From assembly GCA_946803715.1 (NCBI GenBank), contig CAMPET010000004.1, forward strand, positions 528,136-592,135: a DNA stretch of 64,000 nucleotides, given 5' to 3'. This document shows positions 59,601 to 64,000 of this stretch, one piece after another. Below the pieces are notes generated by a model. It was given only the letters and a program-made list of their open reading frames with translations, ran no database searches and had not been told where the DNA came from. This stretch comes from Beroe ovata (Eukaryota > Ctenophora > Nuda > Beroida > Beroidae). Position numbers and translations under genes: made by a program. The number at the start of each line of letters is the position of its first letter. Within the stretch, counting starts at the first letter, position 1.

Positions 59601-61767
59601 CCCCAAAATCAAATTTGTCAGAGCGATGGTGGTGTAATGGTCAGCATAGTTGCCTTCCAAGCAGTTGATCCGGGTTCGATTCCCGGCCATCGCATTACTT
59701 TTGCAACTTCTCAACCTACATTTTTGCTCCTGCAGTTCCTCATCCGGTAAGGGAGCGGGCTCCTATCTACTCAAACTACGAAGCGGGTTGAGACCCGCAA
59801 GTACTGCCCCAACAACAACGGGTCCTATAAGAATTCCCGCCAGACCGCCCGATTCACACCCAGATAACACGTCGGGTAGTGAGTCACTGCGGGGCACCGA
59901 GATTGCCCCTGCGGCCAGAAATTCTCCTCAACGGAGTCCCGGTCCACGGAAATGCAGACCCGAGCGTTTGAACACAACACGACTTCCCGCACGTCTACAA
60001 CAGAGAAAAGGGCTGGAGGTATGACATACCTAATGCGATATTATATGTACCTAACTGAGCTCATTATCCAGTCTTTATCACTTCTCAAATCACTTCAACA
60101 TCTATTAATCTATTATTGTTTCCAATTTGTATACTTCTGGTCTTGTACTCCATCTCCCCTCAGTTCTGAGTTGCCGTGTCTAGTTCTCCATCTCACCCCT
60201 ATCTCCCCCGCCCTCAGGTTGAAGTGTGTGGGAACGGCAGTATAACACTGCGTCGGAAGACTGAGGCTGGAGTAACTGAGGAGTTTAGAGTGAGTGGAGA
60301 CGGGATGGATATCACAGTGCTAACAGAGGGTGCCAAGATACAGAAACTCTCTTACTCTACTCTACAGCCGAGGTATTTGGAGGGGGAAAATTCGTATCGG
60401 TGTGAAAACTCGTGGTCGCACTGGTGCCAACGAGTGTTTTAGCAATGTACCGATTCACGATTAACGAGGAACTATTTATCAGATATTTCTCAGTGTCAGA
60501 TTTTTCCCGATGACTCCACATCAATTATATTTCCTGCAGGTGGTACAGTAGGTACGAAAAGTTGGTGATGGCAGTCAAGGTACTCAAGTCCAGTACCCCC
60601 AAAATCACAATCCACTCTGCCACTGCGTCAGCATACTACATGGAGAACACACCTGATCCCGCTTTCCAGGTAATTTGTGTGATTGATCAATCAATTAATT
60701 GATTGATCTATTTATTGTGAAGTGTATGCTAGACTTTAAGTGAATTCTAATCCTAGTGAATAGTATGTTGAATTTTGTTAGGACGATAAGTAGGGCTGGT
60801 CTGGATCAAAGATCGTAAGATAATAACCGTGATTGTCGCAGGTTCTCTACCAAGACGGGTACAAGTTGCTGAAGGACAGTGACAAGTGCTACCTCACCGC
60901 ACCGGATAAGACTGTTACCATGGTAACGCTCGCAATGACACCAGCGCTCGACTCCTGCTCTGATATACAGAACTATCTGGAGACAGCGAGGCAACTTTAC
61001 AACCAGTGTGTCACCGTGGAGAAGTGCCTGGAATCAGTGAGCGGAGTGGTGTTTCCTATTCGGATGGGAAATCCGCCGCCCAAATCTCAAGGTATCGATA
61101 CTGATTCCATCTAACAAGAATGGTACAGATTCTGATTCCATCTAAAATACAATCAAAACTCGCCTTATTTTCTCCGCAGACCAACACTTGCAATTGACTC
61201 ATTACAAACCATCCAGGGAATACCAGTTTCACGAGCACCACGACAACACAGAGTACCTCCTATCTGTCCAACATACCCTACTCCATGGCAACCACCAACA
61301 CCACGTGCTTAGATAACTCCGCAAGAGATTCACGCATATCCACCCCCGTCCTTAACGGTACAGCTTTGTTTGCTTGTAAAATTGCACGATTTGAAACTTT
61401 TTGCATCATTTTTCCAAATATTCATCTGATTTTCCTCCTCCTATTGTAAAAGGTAGCACGTGCTACTATATATAATCATCATTATCTCTCATCAGGTTTG
61501 CGAAGATCACCCAGTTTGGGTGTGCTCTGCCAGACTCCCCTAACCCCAATCCACACCTCACGGCGCGCTACCTCCTGCTCACCGAACAAACAACGCGTGA
61601 GCTCCTCGCGTGACACCAGCGTGACGTCACGCGACTCTCGCGATGTTACCATGGAAACGCAACGTTCACGTGAATTGTCACGTGAGAGTAACAAGGAAAA
61701 CGAGACAATGCTCAGGGAGGAGGAGCTAGTGGAGTACAAACCGGGAGTAGGCTGGCTCGGATACACC
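50633..61767 (+). CDS. PLK4: Polo-like kinase 4 (centriole duplication kinase), partial model
   Basis: Master kinase of centriole duplication. Kinase exons, phases consistent: 50633-50824 ([29 protein letters not shown]), 51038-51152, 51611-51723 ([13 protein letters not shown]), 54090-54178 ([21 protein letters not shown]), 56944-57040 ([14 protein letters not shown]) and 57318-57485. Then a linker exon 59736-60018 containing LRSGLRP, and the cryptic polo-box exons 60218-60372, 60540-60669 ([20 protein letters not shown]) and 60842-61091 ([12 protein letters not shown]). After these come 61217-61357 and 61496-61767, which ends [11 protein letters not shown], resembling the start of polo box 3. 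The ATG exon, one linker exon (phase 0 to 2, between 57.5 and 59.7 kb) and the rest of polo box 3 were not found. The catalytic loop reads HRDIS where human PLK4 has HRDLT. An alternative acceptor at 61180 would end the protein early with a 45-residue tail. Confidence 0.88.
51684..52465. repeat. Duplicated 3' half of PLK4 exon 3 plus intron, around an N (haplotype copies)
   Basis: 51689-51918 and 52241-52465 match with scattered differences, including the exon end and its GTGAGT donor. The N at 52240 immediately precedes the second copy. The first copy is followed by an ACTAGAAAACCCGTCAAGT repeat (51924-about 52239) that is absent at the equivalent point of the second copy. The second copy has no acceptor and should not be read as an exon. 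Confidence 0.7.
51924..52239 (+). mobile_element. Dispersed SINE/MITE-like repeat inserted in one haplotype copy
   Basis: It begins ACTAGAAAACCCGTCAAGTG and contains TTGCACGTGCAACTCC, like the ABCG-intron copies. The otherwise matching sequence after 52465 lacks it, suggesting an insertion polymorphism. No coding capacity and no obvious target-site duplication. Confidence 0.5.
53822..53852. repeat. (TC)n tract in a PLK4 intron
   Basis: A short CT-rich microsatellite, ACTCTCTCTCTCTCACTC-like. Nothing else was recognised nearby. Confidence 0.7.
55369..56655. mobile_element. Composite foldback/satellite element in a PLK4 intron
   Basis: Left arm 55434-55499 and right arm 56181-56246 are near-perfect inverted copies of a GAATACCCAAC(G/A)TCGC tandem, about 66 bp each. 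Additional GAATACCCAA units near 56110-56177 form a second palindrome. One satellite unit (GACGTTGGAATGCGTTGACACC) precedes the left arm, and an array of four 103-112-bp units (GACGAA at 56277, 56381, 56484, 56596) follows the right arm. Frames inside have no domain. The satellite is the same family as at 11.3 kb but in opposite orientation. Confidence 0.6.
58672..59001 (+). CDS. Candidate first exon of an unidentified gene
   Basis: The ATG sits in a perfect GCCGCCATG context with an in-frame stop just upstream. The frame runs about 109 codons to a possible donor (ATGCAG|gttggt). It contains paired Cys/His ([17 protein letters not shown]) that could hold a metal ion. No family was recognised. 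It lies between the PLK4 kinase and linker exons on the same strand and could be an internal promoter/exon of PLK4, a nested gene, or chance. Confidence 0.3.
59623..59694 (+). tRNA. tRNA-Gly (anticodon TCC)
   Basis: A 72-nt cloverleaf: acceptor stem GCGATGG pairs with CCATCGC, discriminator A; anticodon loop CTTCCAA gives TCC, glycine. The T arm CCGGG-TTCGATT-CCCGG is perfect. The pol III A box (TGGTGTAATGG) and B box (GGTTCGATTCC) are intact and a short T run follows at 59698. The anticodon stem has two G-T pairs. It lies 41 bases before a PLK4 linker exon, so it is inside a PLK4 intron on the same strand. Confidence 0.96.
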
Positions 61768-61952
61768 GTGAGTTTGAGATATATCGAGTATTGGAGTTGC
61801 AATAATGCGACTCCCGGTGAAACAAACGGAATTCGCGAATTTTATTAGTAGGTATTCAATGCAATTTCCTTGGGACACAATTGAAAAGCTCAAATGCAAT
61901 GCATTAGAAAGTAAATTCTAATTATCATATCGGGCGTGTATCAAAACACTGT

Positions 61953-62690
61953 TTAACAATTCTTGATGTAAGTCCAGTAGTCGTCATCCTTGGGATTTGC
62001 AACCTGCTCAAGAAGTGCAATGTATCCTTCATCAGTGGTATCCTTGAGCTCGATATCCCATCCTCCCATTAGGTTACACCTCGTTCCAATGACCTCGTGA
62101 ATCCTGCATCTGACACCCTGGCAGGATCTGTCAAGGAGACACAAATCCTGTGCTCGTAGTTCAGGAGCCTCCAGGCCCTCTTCAGTATCAACAGGAGTGT
62201 ACTTGTACTCATCATCCTCATGCATCATGTATGTCCACTTGAGGAAGTAGCCCTTGTAACCGGCATTGAAGCATCCCTCCCTGTTGAGACTCAGCAAGGC
62301 AGAACATCCCCTAATGTTGAGGAAACTCCAGTACTTGTCAGAGTTGTAGTTGGTGAGGGCATACTTCAGGTAGTCCTCAAATCCCTCCTCCCCTGGTTGT
62401 CTGATCCTGCCCTCGTCCCATCCGCCCATGATGTCACATCTCACTCGCTCATCCCGGTAATTGTTACACCTCACTCCCAGGCACTTGGGGTCAGCGTCAC
62501 ATATCCCAATGGAGTGTTCCTCAACATCATCGTAGTCCTTTGATGGGTAAACTGTTCGGTAGACAAACTGTCTGTCGGCAGTTTTGAGTCGCCACTTGAG
62601 GAACCACTGGTCAACCCTGTGGTAGCAGTCGTAGGAAGCGCCAACTCCGAGTAGAGCTCCAAGGATAAACAGAGTCAGAGACACCTTCAT
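61953..62690 (-). CDS. Secreted protein with two tandem Cys-rich modules, unknown family
   Basis: Single frame of 245 codons. A clear signal peptide (MKVSLTLFILGALLGVGAS) is followed by two copies of a module of about 110 residues. Each copy begins with Cys and an FLKW motif (DQWFLKWRLK; GYFLKWTYMM), then has the string C..D..CxGVRCxxxxxxxxRCxxMGGWD (LGVRCNNYRDERVRCDIMGG; QGVRCRIHEVIGTRCNLMGG), then a YW(S/T)(F/Y)(L/I) element before a final Cys. The cysteines are evenly paired within modules, which suggests intramolecular disulfides. No family was recognised. The gene starts 5' of a short TATA-like stretch (TTTTTATATTG near 62760). It lies on the opposite strand just after the last PLK4 exon seen, so it may be nested in a PLK4 intron if that gene's final exons lie further right. 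Confidence 0.88.
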   Translation of the reverse strand: MKVSLTLFILGALLGVGASYDCYHRVDQWFLKWRLKTADRQFVYRTVYPSKDYDDVEEHSIGICDADPKCLGVRCNNYRDERVRCDIMGGWDEGRIRQPGEEGFEDYLKYALTNYNSDKYWSFLNIRGCSALLSLNREGCFNAGYKGYFLKWTYMMHEDDEYKYTPVDTEEGLEAPELRAQDLCLLDRSCQGVRCRIHEVIGTRCNLMGGWDIELKDTTDEGYIALLEQVANPKDDDYWTYIKNC

Positions 62691-62764
62691 TCTGGATAGA
62701 AGTTGTTGTTGTTGTTGTTGCTGGTAAAGTTGAATTGGTGCTGATGTGTATGCGTCGGTTTTTA

Positions 62765-64000
62765 TATTGATTGTGTGGCGTATGACTGGTGCAGATTCAA
62801 CCGATCTATGACTAATGATGAATCGGTGTTATGAGTCGTTCTATCGGAAACGCTGTGTTAATTTCTCGGAATATTTGTGGAGACAGTTGCAAATTTTAAA
62901 GTGTTGCTAAATTTTTAAATTTCTGATTAAGTATCCTATAAAGTGGCTAACCACGTCCACTTATCGATTAAGTATCCAACAAAGATGTTGAACTCAAGAA
63001 GTTTATAGCTCCCGACTCAAGAGTATTTATCGCTACTCCAACCTCATGGATTATAGCTCCCAACTCAAGTTGTAGCTATGAAGCATGATCCTCCAGCGAC
63101 TTCCCCCACGATTAAAGCATGATTGTTATGAGTAACTATTCATGAGCACATTCATAACTGAAAGCAATTGATTACCGATTGGAATGTTGGGATACGGTTC
63201 ATGTCGCACTTCCCCATACTGCCAGTCCCTATTCATCCTTATACTATTCACACCGAATACAACAAAAACCATAGAATTGTCGTGAATTCCTGGACATTTC
63301 AAATCCCTGGAATCCAAATGAACTGTATGAAATATGAAAATTTCAAATTTCCAAAGCGATGCCATTCGTCCCGTAGTTATTATTGACTATTTCCGAACAG
63401 TTTGGACGTATGAACTTGATGCTGGTATTGCTCAAGATTCATTTAAACTTTGAAAGTAACGAATTAAGAACATCTGATGTTGCTCTTATTTCGGATTAAG
63501 CCTGAGTTGAAACTAGAGCGTACATTGGACACAAAAAATCGTCTCAAGACGACAAATAAAGTCAGAATTGTCTAAAAAATGGTATCGGAACTCTTGATCA
63601 CTGCCCTAACAATATCCCGTCATAATCAGATCATTTTGAGAAAGTCGATGTTTTTGCCCTTTCAGATTTCCATTGATCAGATTTGACGGAAAATTTTGTG
63701 TCATATTTTCGATCTAAAATGGACTTAGTCGACTTACATTTGACGGGGAACACGATTCCGGCGAAATATAATATATAGTCTACTATGGATTATCCGATGC
63801 ATAACTTTGGATGATGAACTTGTGCTTTCAGTGATTACTATCCTACCATACATGCATACCTATACTAAGTTAAAAAGCATCATAAAACTGATTGAATTAT
63901 ATCACTTCATTCTATTAATCTTTATGGTCTTTCAAGATGCTGTTTGTATTTCCAAGAGTAAGATATTGCCAGCTATGATCAAATGAATGGTCATCGTTAG
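62765..64000. other. No supported feature
   Basis: AT-rich sequence to the window end. It was searched for a PLK4 polo-box-3 exon on the plus strand and none was seen. A short duplicated phrase about 'CCCAACTCAAG'/'CCCGACTCAAG' occurs near 63009-63070. Confidence 0.5.

Overview
This window is nuclear DNA from an animal. The genes are split by short GT-AG introns, there is a nuclear tRNA gene with internal A and B boxes, the proteins are metazoan-type (torsin, PLK4, QSOX, PPM1, SR splicing factors), and there is abundant (CA)n and dispersed repeat DNA. An animal-type phytochelatin synthase and compact genes separated by repeat-rich DNA fit an invertebrate, perhaps a sponge or another early-branching lineage; the species cannot be fixed from sequence alone. 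The assembly carries isolated single N bases. At least three of these sit exactly where a segment is repeated in a slightly diverged form, which looks like two haplotypes of a very heterozygous diploid placed end to end.

Layout. 1-4.9 kb: no convincing gene, a haplotype duplication and GC-rich repeats. 4.9-6.9 kb (-): PPM1A/B-type phosphatase. 7.6-9.7 kb (-): single-exon receptor kinase with a Cys-rich ectodomain and a non-RD catalytic loop. 9.8-13.8 kb: gene-poor, with a 110-bp satellite and microsatellites. 13.9-14.5 kb (-): PBDC1. 15.1-16.9 kb (-): D-glutamate cyclase. 17-20 kb: microsatellites, no clear gene. 20.0-24.5 kb (-): QSOX in ten exons, with minisatellites in its last intron. 24.7-26.1 kb (-): phytochelatin synthase. 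27.5-34.3 kb (+): a 17-exon ABCG half-transporter whose ATPase motifs are nearly all replaced. 35.0-35.9 kb (+): ribokinase. 36.4-40.6 kb (-): a 1043-residue protein with a PHAX-type RNA-binding domain. 41.1-42.1 kb (-): torsin. 42.1-44.7 kb: GC-rich dispersed repeats and a second haplotype duplication. 44.7-47.9 kb (-): two tandem SRSF3/7-type genes. 48-50.6 kb: repeats. 50.6-61.8 kb (+): PLK4, with a tRNA-Gly(TCC), a foldback/satellite composite and a third haplotype duplication in its introns. 62.0-62.7 kb (-): a secreted protein made of two copies of an unfamiliar Cys-rich module.

Exon coordinates were read by eye from splice sites and reading-frame phase. For ABCG, the PHAX-domain gene and both SR genes the phases close exactly over the full coding sequence. 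For QSOX, PPM1 and PLK4 one or more junctions are uncertain, as stated in the entries. No operon-like logic links the genes. Some themes recur by chance or function: RNA processing and export (PHAX-domain protein, two SR proteins), secretory-pathway folding (QSOX, torsin), and small-molecule enzymes (DGLUCY, PCS, RBKS).
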